This document shows positions 7,962 to 15,774 of a stretch of 18,219 nucleotides of DNA, piece after piece (position 1 is the stretch's first letter; the number at the start of each line of letters is the position of its first letter). Source of the DNA: Acidobacteriota bacterium (lineage in GTDB: Bacteria; Acidobacteriota; Terriglobia; Acidiferrales; UBA7541); assembly GCA_003224135.1 (NCBI GenBank), contig QHYO01000416.1, positions 1 to 18,219 on the forward strand, in the 5' to 3' direction. A model generated the notes under the pieces. It worked only from the letters and a program-made list of their open reading frames with translations, did no database searches and was not told where the DNA came from. The translations under genes were made by a program, and so were the position numbers.

Positions 7962-8408
7962 ATGAATCGCTGGCCTGCTCGCTTGCTCGCTATGCTGCTG
8001 CTTCTGACGGTTCTAGGAGTATTGAGAATCTACGCGCAAGCAGCCTCGGAAGAAAAGACAGTGAGGCGGACCGTGGAATCCTATCTGCATGGCTTGAAAT
8101 TCAACGATATCGACAGCCTCAAGCGGGCGTTTCATCCGGAGGCAAAATTGTTTTTTGTTCGGAAGAATGACGAGCTCGGTCAACTGACCCAGGAACAGTG
8201 GTACAAGGGGTTTGAAAAAAACGCGGGGAAAGAAGAGAAAGGCGATCTGCAGATTGTGTCCGTGGACGTTACGGGAAAGGCCGCCCCAGTGAAAGTCGTT
8301 GAGATTTACGACGACTCCACGTACACCGACTACATTTCTCTTCTGAAGCTCGCCGATGGATGGAAAATCGTGAACAAGATTTTCGTGGTGGAGAAAGGTG
8401 CTGCGTAA
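7962..8408 (+). CDS. Exported lumazine-binding/NTF2-like small protein
   Basis: The frame is open from 7836, but ATG 7962 is chosen because CCGGAG lies about 7 bases before it and it opens a clean signal peptide: basic MNRW, hydrophobic LLAMLLLLTVLGVL, cleavage after IYAQA. This gives 148 residues. The mature part follows the SnoaL/NTF2-like putative lumazine-binding family (PF12893 type): VRRTVESYLHGLKFNDIDSLKRAF-like helices with FHPEA, then LQIVSVDVTGKAAPVKV, then TDYISLLKLADGWKIVNKIF. These cone-shaped folds bind small ligands or act as accessory domains; no ligand or activity can be assigned. It is a single-gene unit diverging from larC and converging with the esterase. Confidence 0.78.
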   Translation: MNRWPARLLAMLLLLTVLGVLRIYAQAASEEKTVRRTVESYLHGLKFNDIDSLKRAFHPEAKLFFVRKNDELGQLTQEQWYKGFEKNAGKEEKGDLQIVSVDVTGKAAPVKVVEIYDDSTYTDYISLLKLADGWKIVNKIFVVEKGAA

Positions 8409-8451
8409 GGTGTCACTGCACTGGGCGTTTTCTCTGTGGCCACGGTCAAGG

Positions 8452-9819
8452 CTATTCGGCGTCGCGATTCGTGACCGCCACGCGGAACAGAGGCTTCGCT
8501 TTTTCAGATGGCTCGATCTCATAAGTTTGTGAGGTCCTTCCAGGGTCGTAGTCGCGCCAGAGCCAAATCATCTCCGCCGGGAATTCAGCCGCGCCGTGGG
8601 CAGAGTTGTGGGTGCCTTTTCCAAAGCTAAAGTGGAAATCATACTCCTGAGCTTTCAGCGCGTTGGCCATGCGCAAGTTCGCAAGAGGCCAATTGCCATA
8701 ACGGAGATCGAGGTCTTCGGAGCCATCCTGCATCCATACCCGGATGTTGCGCTTTGCCTCGCGCAAAACCTTGTCCGGATAGTCCTGCCCGCCATCCGGA
8801 ACGGCGGGATCTTCCTTCCATTGAATGCTCGCGTAGCTGCCAATCCAGGAAATAACGCGGCTGAACTGATCGGGCATCTGCCACGCGGCGTTGAAAGCGC
8901 AGATTCCTCCGGACGAGAGCCCGGTGATGGCGCGGCTGTAAGCATCTTTGCGAAGGTTATACTTTCGGGCGACCTCGGGGAGGATTTCGTCGCGAAGAAA
9001 GCGCACGTAGCGATCGCTCACCGTATCGTACAGAGTGCTGCGCATCGAGTCTTTGAGCGTACGATGCCATTTCTCGGAATAGCCCTTCACAAAGTTGTAG
9101 GTGGGGGTAGCGGGAGAATCGCCAATGTCACCAGGACTGATGAAAATACAAATCATCACGGGAATTCTCTTTTGCGCGATCAGATTATCGATGACGTTTA
9201 GAGTCGGATTGTTGGCGTTGCGGTCGGTGTACAATTGGCCGTCCTGAAAGACCATCACGGCTGCCGGGATTTCCGGTTTATATTGAGCGGGAACGTAGAT
9301 CCAATACTCGCTTTTCATGGCGTCGTAGATTTTGCTGCTGTGGATGATTTTATCGGACAACGTGCCGGAGGGAACTCCCGGTTGGAGATAGGACAAGGGC
9401 CCGAATGCCGGGACGTCGGGTTTGCCGCCAAACCTTTTCCCGTTGACGAGGTAGTAGAAGGAGTGGAGCTTGCCGAGCTGTTCGATGTGGGCAGCGGAGT
9501 ACCAGATGTCCGAGCCGGCTATCGGCCGCATCCGCGGACCCGGAGCGGCGTCAATAAAGAGTTCCGGTTTCGCCTGTGCCTGAACCGCAAAGAAAAAATC
9601 GGAGCCACGGCCGGCCCAGGCCGTGCCCTCCTTAAGATCCTTGGCCTCGAAGGTAGAAGCGATGGCGTCTCGCAGGCTTGGACTTCCGGCTTTAGCGAGT
9701 TCAACGAGTTGCGTGGCGGTGGATTTTTCTGCGGCGAGCGAGCGAGTCTGTCCGAAACATGACAGAAACGTCATACCAACAACGGAGAGCCACTTCAGAT
9801 GGCGTGCAGAAGAACGCAT
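8452..9819 (-). CDS. Exported enterochelin-esterase-like alpha/beta hydrolase
   Basis: This 455-residue protein has a signal peptide (MRSSARHLKW, hydrophobic SVVGMTFLS, cleavage near SLAA), an N-terminal Fes-like beta domain (about 60-155) and a C-terminal esterase-D (PF00756) alpha/beta hydrolase. The nucleophile elbow is GLSSGG with S302, the likely acid is in DGSEDLD (about D369) and the catalytic His is in GTHN (about H404). Relatives hydrolyse siderophore esters, feruloyl-sugar esters or similar polyol esters in the periplasm or outside the cell; the substrate here is unknown and no iron-uptake gene lies beside it. ATG 9819 is preferred over 9861: it has CGGAG 7 bases upstream, whereas 9861 has no Shine-Dalgarno and lies between the -35 and -10 boxes. 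Confidence 0.82.
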   Translation of the reverse strand: MRSSARHLKWLSVVGMTFLSCFGQTRSLAAEKSTATQLVELAKAGSPSLRDAIASTFEAKDLKEGTAWAGRGSDFFFAVQAQAKPELFIDAAPGPRMRPIAGSDIWYSAAHIEQLGKLHSFYYLVNGKRFGGKPDVPAFGPLSYLQPGVPSGTLSDKIIHSSKIYDAMKSEYWIYVPAQYKPEIPAAVMVFQDGQLYTDRNANNPTLNVIDNLIAQKRIPVMICIFISPGDIGDSPATPTYNFVKGYSEKWHRTLKDSMRSTLYDTVSDRYVRFLRDEILPEVARKYNLRKDAYSRAITGLSSGGICAFNAAWQMPDQFSRVISWIGSYASIQWKEDPAVPDGGQDYPDKVLREAKRNIRVWMQDGSEDLDLRYGNWPLANLRMANALKAQEYDFHFSFGKGTHNSAHGAAEFPAEMIWLWRDYDPGRTSQTYEIEPSEKAKPLFRVAVTNRDAE

Positions 9820-9840
9820 AGGTCCACTCCGGAGGCGCTG

Positions 9841-9869
9841 ATAGTATCGACGCCCCAACATGGTGTCAA
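9841..9869 (-). promoter_or_regulatory. Promoter of the esterase gene
   Basis: On the minus strand a perfect TTGACA (9869-9864), a 17-base spacer and TACTAT (9846-9841). Transcription would start near 9834, downstream of the alternative ATG at 9861. This decides the esterase start in favour of 9819. Confidence 0.62.
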
Positions 9870-9883
9870 ACCTCGGGACGTTT

Positions 9884-9912
9884 TTGACCCCTAAAATTGT
9901 GACCTCTATACT
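9884..9912 (+). promoter_or_regulatory. Promoter of argS
   Basis: TTGACC (9884-9889, 5 of 6), a 17-base spacer and TATACT (9907-9912, 5 of 6). The predicted start near 9919 leaves about 33 bases of leader before the TTG at 9952. Its -35 box lies only 14 bases from the oppositely oriented -35 box of the esterase promoter. Confidence 0.65.
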
Positions 9913-9951
9913 CAGGGATTACCCTAAGCGAAAAACAAGGATTGAAACCAC

Positions 9952-11934
9952 TTGTACCTGACAATGATTAAGAGGCTGCGAGAATCGCTCGCGGCGCACA
10001 TCAAGGAAAAATACGGCGTCGAGATTTCGGTCGCGCTCGAGAAACCGCCGAAGCTCGAAATGGGCGAAGCAGCATCGCCGGTGTGTTTTGAATTGGCAAA
10101 GCGGCTGAAGCGGGCTCCGCGGCAGATTGCGCAGGAGATCGCCACGGGTTTGCCAGCAATTCCTGGAGTTGCGCGACTTGAGGTTGCGGGTGCGGGATAC
10201 TTGAACGTGTTTTTGGATCGCGGCACATTCTGGCAGAGCCTTTTCGATTCAAAGAGCGCGGCGGGACAAGCAAAAGATGCTGCCGCTCACAAAGTCATCG
10301 TCGAACACACCAGCATCAATCCGAACAAAGCCGCACATATCGGACACCTGCGAAATGCGGTGCTGGGCGACACAATTGCGCGGATTTTGCGAAATGCAGG
10401 CGAGCGCGTACAGGTGCAGAACTACATCGACAACACAGGAGTACAGGTCGCTGACGTGGTAATCGGATTTCAGCACATGGAGAAAAAGAGCGTGGCTGAC
10501 GTTCGCACGATGGCTGCGCAGCCGGGATTTGATTATTTGTGCTGGGATTTGTACGCGCGAGTAACTCAGTTTTACGAGCAGGACAAAGCGCAAGGCGCGG
10601 CCTTGCGCGGTGCGACGTTACGAGCGATTGAAGAGGGCCACGGCGAGGCGGCAGAAATGGGAACGATTATCGCCGACGCGATTGTGGGATTTCATTTGAG
10701 GACCATGAAGCGGCTTACAATTTCTTATGAATTGCTGGCGAGGGAGAGCGAAATTCTACACCTGAAATTTTGGGATGCCGCCTTTGCGAAACTGAAGGAA
10801 GCTGGCGCGATTCAGTTGGCCACAACCGGCAAGATGGCGGGTTGTTGGATCATGCCGGCGGAGAAAGACGGAGTTACTAGAGAGGACACCGAGAGCGCGC
10901 AGCATGAAGAAGAAGAAAATACGCAGGACAAGATCATTGTGCGCTCGAATGGGACGGTGACGTACGTCGGGAAAGATATTGCCTACCAGCTCTGGAAATT
11001 TGGGCTGCTGGGGAAGGATTTTAATTACAAGCGGTGGCCAGATTCACCAGCGGGCGAGACCGTTTGGACAACCACAACAGATGCGGATGATCCTGCTGCG
11101 CCGCATTTTGGTGAGCCGGCATCGCGCGTTTACAACGTGATTGATACACGGCAGTCGTATTTGCAGGATGTGGTCGCGCAAGGACTGCGTGGGCTGGGGC
11201 ACGCTGAGGCAGCGGCAAATTCGATTCATTTTTCGTACGACATTGTGGCGCTGACGCCGCGTTGCGCGAGTGAACTCGGCCATCAACTGAGTCGAGAGGA
11301 CGCGAAGAAGCCGTACGTCGAGGTGAGCGGACGCAAGGGCTTGGGCGTAAAGGCCGACGACCTGATCACAAAGCTCGAAGAAGCAACCCTGGCGGAGGTA
11401 CAGAAGCGGCACGCGGAGATGACGGAAGATGAACAGAAGGCCACAGCACACACGATTGCAGTGGGCGCACTGCGGTTTTTTCTACTGAAGTTCACGCGCA
11501 CCACGATCATTGCGTTTGATTTTGAAGATGCGTTGAGTTTTGAGGGAGAAACCGGGCCGTATTGCCAATATGCCGTGGTAAGAATTCGCGGAATTCGGCG
11601 CAAAGGAGCGGAAGCGGAGCCCGGCAAAGCGACCGCGCAGGCGGCGAAGTTTCTTGTGGGACCCGAAGGCGCCGGGTTGTGGGAACTTTTATTGCAAGCG
11701 GGAATGTTGGACTACGCGAGTGACGCCGCGATTGGTGCGCAGGAACCGGCGTTCGTGGCGAAGTACGCGTTCCAGTTGGCACAGGCATTCAACAATTTTT
11801 ATCATAAGCACCATATTCTGTCGGAACAAGATGTGGAGAAGCGGGCGTTTTTGCTGGGATTGACAGAAATCGTGGAACGACAGTTGGTGAAAGCATTGTC
11901 GCTGCTGGGCATCGAAGCGCCGGAGAGGATGTAG
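9952..11934 (+). CDS. argS: Arginyl-tRNA synthetase
   Basis: A class I synthetase that charges tRNA-Arg. The 660-residue frame has the ArgS N-terminal (Add-1) domain (about 5-100), the HIGH motif in NPNKAAHIGHLRNAVLGD (H129-H132), and the degenerate second signature VSGRKG (458-463) in place of KMSKS, as is common in ArgS. The C-terminal DALR anticodon domain shows YCQYAVVRIRGI and LAQAFNNFYHKHHIL. Between the catalytic halves is a very acidic stretch, residues about 310-326 (TESAQHEEEENTQD), before the YVGKDIAYQLWK motif. The start is TTG 9952 (AAGG about 11 bases before; gives the family-like MYLT) or ATG 9964, which has no Shine-Dalgarno. It stands alone, convergent with pepA. Confidence 0.95.
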   Translation: MYLTMIKRLRESLAAHIKEKYGVEISVALEKPPKLEMGEAASPVCFELAKRLKRAPRQIAQEIATGLPAIPGVARLEVAGAGYLNVFLDRGTFWQSLFDSKSAAGQAKDAAAHKVIVEHTSINPNKAAHIGHLRNAVLGDTIARILRNAGERVQVQNYIDNTGVQVADVVIGFQHMEKKSVADVRTMAAQPGFDYLCWDLYARVTQFYEQDKAQGAALRGATLRAIEEGHGEAAEMGTIIADAIVGFHLRTMKRLTISYELLARESEILHLKFWDAAFAKLKEAGAIQLATTGKMAGCWIMPAEKDGVTREDTESAQHEEEENTQDKIIVRSNGTVTYVGKDIAYQLWKFGLLGKDFNYKRWPDSPAGETVWTTTTDADDPAAPHFGEPASRVYNVIDTRQSYLQDVVAQGLRGLGHAEAAANSIHFSYDIVALTPRCASELGHQLSREDAKKPYVEVSGRKGLGVKADDLITKLEEATLAEVQKRHAEMTEDEQKATAHTIAVGALRFFLLKFTRTTIIAFDFEDALSFEGETGPYCQYAVVRIRGIRRKGAEAEPGKATAQAAKFLVGPEGAGLWELLLQAGMLDYASDAAIGAQEPAFVAKYAFQLAQAFNNFYHKHHILSEQDVEKRAFLLGLTEIVERQLVKALSLLGIEAPERM

Positions 11935-11987
11935 GGCGCACTCCGGTTTTGGCCACACGCCAACAGAGATTCAAAAAAGACAGAGAA

Positions 11988-12007
11988 GGGCACGGCATGC
12001 CGCGCCC
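11988..12007. repeat. 20-bp near-perfect palindrome between convergent argS and pepA
   Basis: GGGCACGGCATGCCGCGCCC is its own reverse complement except for one A/C pair, with a perfect CGGCATGCCG core, and is followed by CTA. It can form a strong hairpin on either strand between the stops of argS and pepA. No clear T-run follows, so it is more like a REP-type dispersed palindrome, possibly doubling as a bidirectional transcript end, than a classical intrinsic terminator. Confidence 0.5.
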
Positions 12008-12044
12008 CTAGAGGAAAAGATCGCGGAGATGGCTCACGGCGAGT

Positions 12045-13535
12045 TCAGAAAGACTGGACCAGGTGAACAAGAGTCCGGAGGGCGACGCCGGTGGGGCCTT
12101 TGGCGAGCCAGGGTTTGGCGTCATCATTCCACGCGGTGCCCGCGATATCGACGTGAATCCATGGAGTGTCGCCTGCGAATTCGCGGATGAACCACGCGCC
12201 AGTGATGGAACCCCCACCTTTGCCGCTGCCGATGTTTTGAATGTCGGCGAAGCTGCCTTTGATAAATTCGCGATATTCGTCGTCCATGGGGAGCTGCCAC
12301 ATTTTTTCTCCGGTGGCTTTGGCGCTGGCAAGGAGCTTGTCAGTCCAGGCTTGATCCGAGCCGAAGACGCCGACGTTGATGTTGGCAAGCGCGACGACAA
12401 TCGCACCGGTCAGCGTCGCGGCATCGACGATATGCGTCACACCGAGTTGCTTCGCATAATGGATAGCGTCGGCAAGGATCAGGCGGCCTTCCGCATCGGT
12501 GTTCAAAACCTCGATTGTTTTGCCGGACATGGCGGTCTGAATGTCGCCTGGCTTTTGCGCCTTGCCGCCAGGCATATTTTCGGTTGAAGGAACGACGCAA
12601 ACCACTTTGACATTGGGTTTGAGCGCTGCGAGAGCGCGGATTGCACCGAGCATGGTGGCCCCACCTGCCATGTCGTACTTCATTTTTTCCATTCCGTCGG
12701 CGGGCTTGATCGAGATGCCGCCGGTATCGAAGGTGACGGCTTTTCCAACCAAGCCGATCACGGGCGCGCCGGGCTTCCCGTTCGCTGGGGTATACGTAAT
12801 GACGATGACGCGCGGTGGCTCCACGCTTCCCTGCGCGACACTCAAAAGAGCGCCCATTTTCAAATCGGCAATTTTCCGTTCGTCGAGAATTTCGACGGCC
12901 AGGCCAGCTTCTTTGGCCATAGCTTCAGCACGTTCAGCGAGAATCTGCGGAGTAAGCTTGTTCGAAGGCTCATTGACGAGGTCGCGTGTAAAATTTTGCG
13001 ATTCGGCAATGATTCTTCCAATGGTCAAGCCCTTTTCGCCAGACGACTTTTCGGAGTCCGAATAGCCCGCGATTCGAACCGAGTCAATTTCCTTGCCGTT
13101 CTTTTTTTCTGTCTTATACTTGTCGGTCTCGAAATCGGCGGTGATGAAGGCTTCGGCCAGAGCTTGCGCAGTCTCTGCGCTGGCTGCCCCTTCACGAACG
13201 AGAAACGCGAAGTTCCTGATCGAACGTGATTTCAGGTAGCGAAGAGCCGCTCCCGCAACTTTGCGCAGCGTGGCGCTGGAGAACTGGTCGCGCTTTCCTG
13301 CTCCAACGAGAAGCAAACGAGCAGCTTTCAGGCCAGCCGGCGCGTGGATCAACGTGAACTCCAGCGTCTTGCCGGTAGCCTCGCCGCTCCCGGCGATTTT
13401 CGTCAGCAGCCCTCCCGCGGCCGTATCGATTTCGGAGATCCGGCCCTGAATAGGATCAGACTCCTCAAAAAGATAGCTAACGAGCGCGTCGGCTTCGAGC
13501 GTGGCGAACGGCTTGGTATCGAACGTGATTTGCAT
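12045..13535 (-). CDS. pepA: Leucyl aminopeptidase (M17 cytosol aminopeptidase)
   Basis: A cytoplasmic two-metal aminopeptidase, usually hexameric, that trims N-terminal residues in peptide turnover. With ATG 13535 the protein has 496 residues, the usual length. Metal and catalytic residues sit exactly as in the family: VGKAVTFDTGG (K265, D270), GISIKP (K277), KYDMAGG (D288) and the signature NTDAEGRLILADA (D347, E349, R351), a constant offset of 5 from the E. coli PepA numbering as I recall it. The longer open frame up to 13664 is rejected because it runs into smpB and shows no family similarity. The start lies 7 bases after the smpB stop; GGAGG within the last smpB codons may act as Shine-Dalgarno, so the two are probably translationally coupled. 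Confidence 0.95.
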   Translation of the reverse strand: MQITFDTKPFATLEADALVSYLFEESDPIQGRISEIDTAAGGLLTKIAGSGEATGKTLEFTLIHAPAGLKAARLLLVGAGKRDQFSSATLRKVAGAALRYLKSRSIRNFAFLVREGAASAETAQALAEAFITADFETDKYKTEKKNGKEIDSVRIAGYSDSEKSSGEKGLTIGRIIAESQNFTRDLVNEPSNKLTPQILAERAEAMAKEAGLAVEILDERKIADLKMGALLSVAQGSVEPPRVIVITYTPANGKPGAPVIGLVGKAVTFDTGGISIKPADGMEKMKYDMAGGATMLGAIRALAALKPNVKVVCVVPSTENMPGGKAQKPGDIQTAMSGKTIEVLNTDAEGRLILADAIHYAKQLGVTHIVDAATLTGAIVVALANINVGVFGSDQAWTDKLLASAKATGEKMWQLPMDDEYREFIKGSFADIQNIGSGKGGGSITGAWFIREFAGDTPWIHVDIAGTAWNDDAKPWLAKGPTGVALRTLVHLVQSF

Positions 13536-13542
13536 GACTTGT

Positions 13543-14043
13543 TTATCGCCTCCGATTGCGATACATCGCTGTTTCCGCTTCCCTGCGGGCTTCCTTGTTG
13601 CGCTCGTCCTGGCGGCGGTCCCACACTTTCTTACCCTGCGCCAGGGCGATTTCGCATTTGGCAATGCCGTCGCGGAAGTAAATCCGCAAAGGAATGACGG
13701 TTAAACCTTTGGATTGGGTGCGGCCAGCCCATTTCGAAATTTCGTTCTTGTGAAGAAGCAGTTTACGATTGCCGAGCGGCTCATGATTCCAAGGGCCGCC
13801 TGCCATATATTGGGCAATGTGAGCGTTCACCAGCCACGGGCCACTGGGCTTAAAATCCACAAAAGCGTCGCGAATGTTGGCTTTTCCCTCGCGAAGGGCT
13901 TTCACTTCGGTGCCGTGGAGGACGATGCCAGCCTCCATTCGCTCCAGCAAATGATAGTTATAGCCTGCGGCGCGATTCTGAGCGACCACGAGTTCGCCAG
14001 CTTTGTTGACAGACTGTACCGGTTTTTTCGCGGGCTTGGCCAC
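13543..14043 (-). CDS. smpB: SsrA-binding protein SmpB
   Basis: SmpB binds tmRNA and fits into the decoding centre of stalled ribosomes to start trans-translation. The 166 residues include the OB-fold core: AGYNYHLLERMEAGIVL, the GTEVKALREGKANIRDAFV signature, LLLHKNEI, GLTVIPLRIYF, and the basic tail ending in AKCEIALAQGKKVWDRRQDERNKE and YRNRRR. A Lys/Pro-rich N-terminal extension of about 22 residues precedes the fold. I choose GTG 14043 (MAKPAKKP) with GAGAG a few bases before it; TTG 14052 would add three residues and has no Shine-Dalgarno. It heads the smpB-pepA unit and diverges from the secretin gene. No ssrA (tmRNA) gene was recognised in the window. Confidence 0.94.
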   Translation of the reverse strand: MAKPAKKPVQSVNKAGELVVAQNRAAGYNYHLLERMEAGIVLHGTEVKALREGKANIRDAFVDFKPSGPWLVNAHIAQYMAGGPWNHEPLGNRKLLLHKNEISKWAGRTQSKGLTVIPLRIYFRDGIAKCEIALAQGKKVWDRRQDERNKEARREAETAMYRNRRR

Positions 14044-14109
14044 AGCTCTCAACTATAACATTACAATCAAAAGACGTTATCGACTCCGGGACAGCCAACC
14101 CAAGACTTC

Positions 14110-14138
14110 TTGTCCAGCCTCTAAGCGAATGCTAGAGT
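14110..14138 (+). promoter_or_regulatory. Candidate promoter of the secretin-pseudopilin cluster
   Basis: TTGTCC (14110-14115, 4 of 6), a 17-base spacer and TAGAGT (14133-14138, 4 of 6) lie 44 bases before the secretin ATG. The spacing is ideal but both boxes are moderate matches. Confidence 0.38.
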
Positions 14139-14157
14139 AAGTGAGGTTTCGTCGAGG

Positions 14158-14172
14158 CGTGACGGCGTCACG
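14158..14172 (+). promoter_or_regulatory. Inverted repeat abutting the secretin ribosome binding site
   Basis: CGTGAC-GGC-GTCACG forms a perfect 6-bp stem with a 3-base loop. Its last base is the first G of the GGGAG Shine-Dalgarno (14172-14176) that sets the ATG at 14182. In RNA it would partly mask the binding site; in DNA it could be a small operator. Neither role is shown. Confidence 0.4.
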
Positions 14173-14181
14173 GGAGTGTGC

Positions 14182-15753
14182 ATGCGGCGTTGGGGGAAAC
14201 TGATTTTGTGTGTAGGTGCTGGCTTGCTGGCAGCGGGCTGCCCAAAGGGGCGCCAGCAGTATGACGCCGGCCTAAAAGCCGAAACTCTTCAGGATTACGA
14301 TACCGCCCTTCAGTATTACCAGAAAGCTCTGGCCAGCGAGCCAAACAACTCGCATTTCAGGATTAAGCTGAACCAGATTCGTTTTGAAGCCGGCGAATTT
14401 CACATCAAAAAAGGACTGGCGCTGCGAGAAAAGGGCGATCTGCAGGCCGCGGCAGCGGAATTTCAGCGTGCATCGACGATCGATCCTTCGAGTCCCGTCG
14501 CGGTGCAGGAGTTGCGGCGAACGCTGGACCAAATCAATGAACTGGCACACAAACAGGACGAGCAAGCTTCAGGAGGAGAAGATATAGCAGGCAACGAACT
14601 GGCTTCCTCGCCGCCTGAACTAAAACCACTTTCAAACGCGCCCGTCAATCTGAAAATGGTCAACGATGTTAAAATCATCTTCGACACCATTGGAAAGTTT
14701 GCGGGACTGACGGTGACCTACGATCCAGACTTCCCTGCCCGCCGTATCAGCGTGGATCTGAACAATTTGACTCTTCAACAAGCGCTGGACATCGTCTGCA
14801 TGCAGAGCAAGACGTTCTGGAAGCCGATCACGGAAAACATCATTTTTATCGCGCAGGACACGACGCAAAAGCACAAGGACTATGACGAACAGTTGGTGGA
14901 GACCTTTTATCTCTCAAACACTGTGCAATCACAGGATTTGACGGAAATTGCAAATGGCCTTCGGCAAGTGCTCAACCTGACCAAGGTGCAACAACTCAAT
15001 TCGCAGAACGCAATTATCGTTCGCGATACACCGGATAAGCTGGCGATTGCGCGCAAGCTCCTGAAGGATATCGATAAGGCCAAGCCGGAAGTGGTGGTCC
15101 AGGTCGAGGTGCTTTCCGCCAGCACGGAACGGCTGAGAGATTTGGGAATTTTGCCGGGGCAATCGGCTTCAGTGACGTTCACGCCACCGGGATCGACAAC
15201 GAGTTCCTCCTCTTCGTCGAGTAGTTCGACCACACCAACCGGCATACCGCTGAACGCGGGATTCTCAACTGCGGACTATACCTACACATTGCCGGGCGCC
15301 ACGGCGAACTTCCTTTTGACCGACACCAAAACACAAATCATTCAGAATCCCGAGATCCGTTCGGTAGACGTGGGTAGCCGTGTGCCAATCGCCACGGGCA
15401 GCTTCCAGGCGGGCGTGGGCGTCGGAACAACGTCTGTCAACCCACTCGTAAACACGCAATTCACGTACATCGATGTGGGCGTAAACGTAAGCATCACGCC
15501 GCGTGTGCATCCGAATCACGAAGTAAGCATGAAAGTGGCGATTGAAGTCTCGCAGGTGACCGGCACGGCCACCATTGGCGGCATTCAGCAGCCGATTATC
15601 GGGCAGCGCAAGATCGAGCACGACATCCGGTTGCGCGAAGGTGAAGTAAACATCCTTGGCGGTTTGTTTGAAAAAACCGACTCGAAAACGGTCAACGGCT
15701 GGCCCGGGCTGGCCCAGATCCCTTTCATCAAATACCTGACCGCGGATAACTAG
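14182..15753 (+). CDS. TPR lipoprotein secretin (GspD/PilQ-like), cut short by an in-frame TAG
   Basis: Secretins form the outer-membrane gate of type II secretion and type IV pilus machines. From ATG 14182 (GGGAG 5 bases before) there are 523 residues: a signal with lipobox LLAAGC (C20), two TPR repeats (about 26-56 and 70-103), an STN domain (about 153-226), a NolW/N1 domain (about 240-300), a serine-rich run (about 341-350) and the secretin core (about 368-523), including SVDVGSRVPIATG, INVGVNVSITPRVHP-like strands and the GLFEKTDSKTVNGWPGLAQIPFIKYL segment. The family's closing strand, ENEVLIVLIPRIV, lies after the TAG in the same frame, so the product as read lacks the last barrel strand. 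The call to a secretin is firm; whether this truncated form works is doubtful. Confidence 0.88.
   Translation: MRRWGKLILCVGAGLLAAGCPKGRQQYDAGLKAETLQDYDTALQYYQKALASEPNNSHFRIKLNQIRFEAGEFHIKKGLALREKGDLQAAAAEFQRASTIDPSSPVAVQELRRTLDQINELAHKQDEQASGGEDIAGNELASSPPELKPLSNAPVNLKMVNDVKIIFDTIGKFAGLTVTYDPDFPARRISVDLNNLTLQQALDIVCMQSKTFWKPITENIIFIAQDTTQKHKDYDEQLVETFYLSNTVQSQDLTEIANGLRQVLNLTKVQQLNSQNAIIVRDTPDKLAIARKLLKDIDKAKPEVVVQVEVLSASTERLRDLGILPGQSASVTFTPPGSTTSSSSSSSSSTTPTGIPLNAGFSTADYTYTLPGATANFLLTDTKTQIIQNPEIRSVDVGSRVPIATGSFQAGVGVGTTSVNPLVNTQFTYIDVGVNVSITPRVHPNHEVSMKVAIEVSQVTGTATIGGIQQPIIGQRKIEHDIRLREGEVNILGGLFEKTDSKTVNGWPGLAQIPFIKYLTADN
15751..15753 (+). other. In-frame UAG inside the secretin-cohesin gene
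   Basis: The codon context is GAT AAC TAG AGC GAT. A single base change from CAG, AAG or GAG would restore an ordinary codon in the polar loop that normally sits here. TAG ends eight other genes in the window, so it is read as stop in this organism. Confidence 0.85.
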
Positions 15754-15774
15754 AGCGATCACGTAGAGAACGAA

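Noticed and set aside
8596..9201. 201-codon plus-strand frame
   Set aside because: Antisense shadow of the esterase, which has a signal peptide, promoter and catalytic triad.
13536..13664. Longer start for pepA
   Set aside because: The extra 43 residues overlap smpB, show no M17 similarity, and the ATG at 13535 gives the normal PepA length and residue numbering.
15199..15236. Serine-codon run in the secretin as a phase-variable microsatellite
   Set aside because: Codons are mixed (AGT, TCC, TCT, TCG, AGC), so there is no uniform repeat unit for slippage; it is just a Ser-rich linker.
15751..15753. Genome-wide reassignment of UAG to an amino acid
   Set aside because: TAG is the natural stop of the TPR-thioredoxin, polyprenyl synthase, tatD, metG, larC, esterase, argS and right-edge genes, all of which end at the expected family length.
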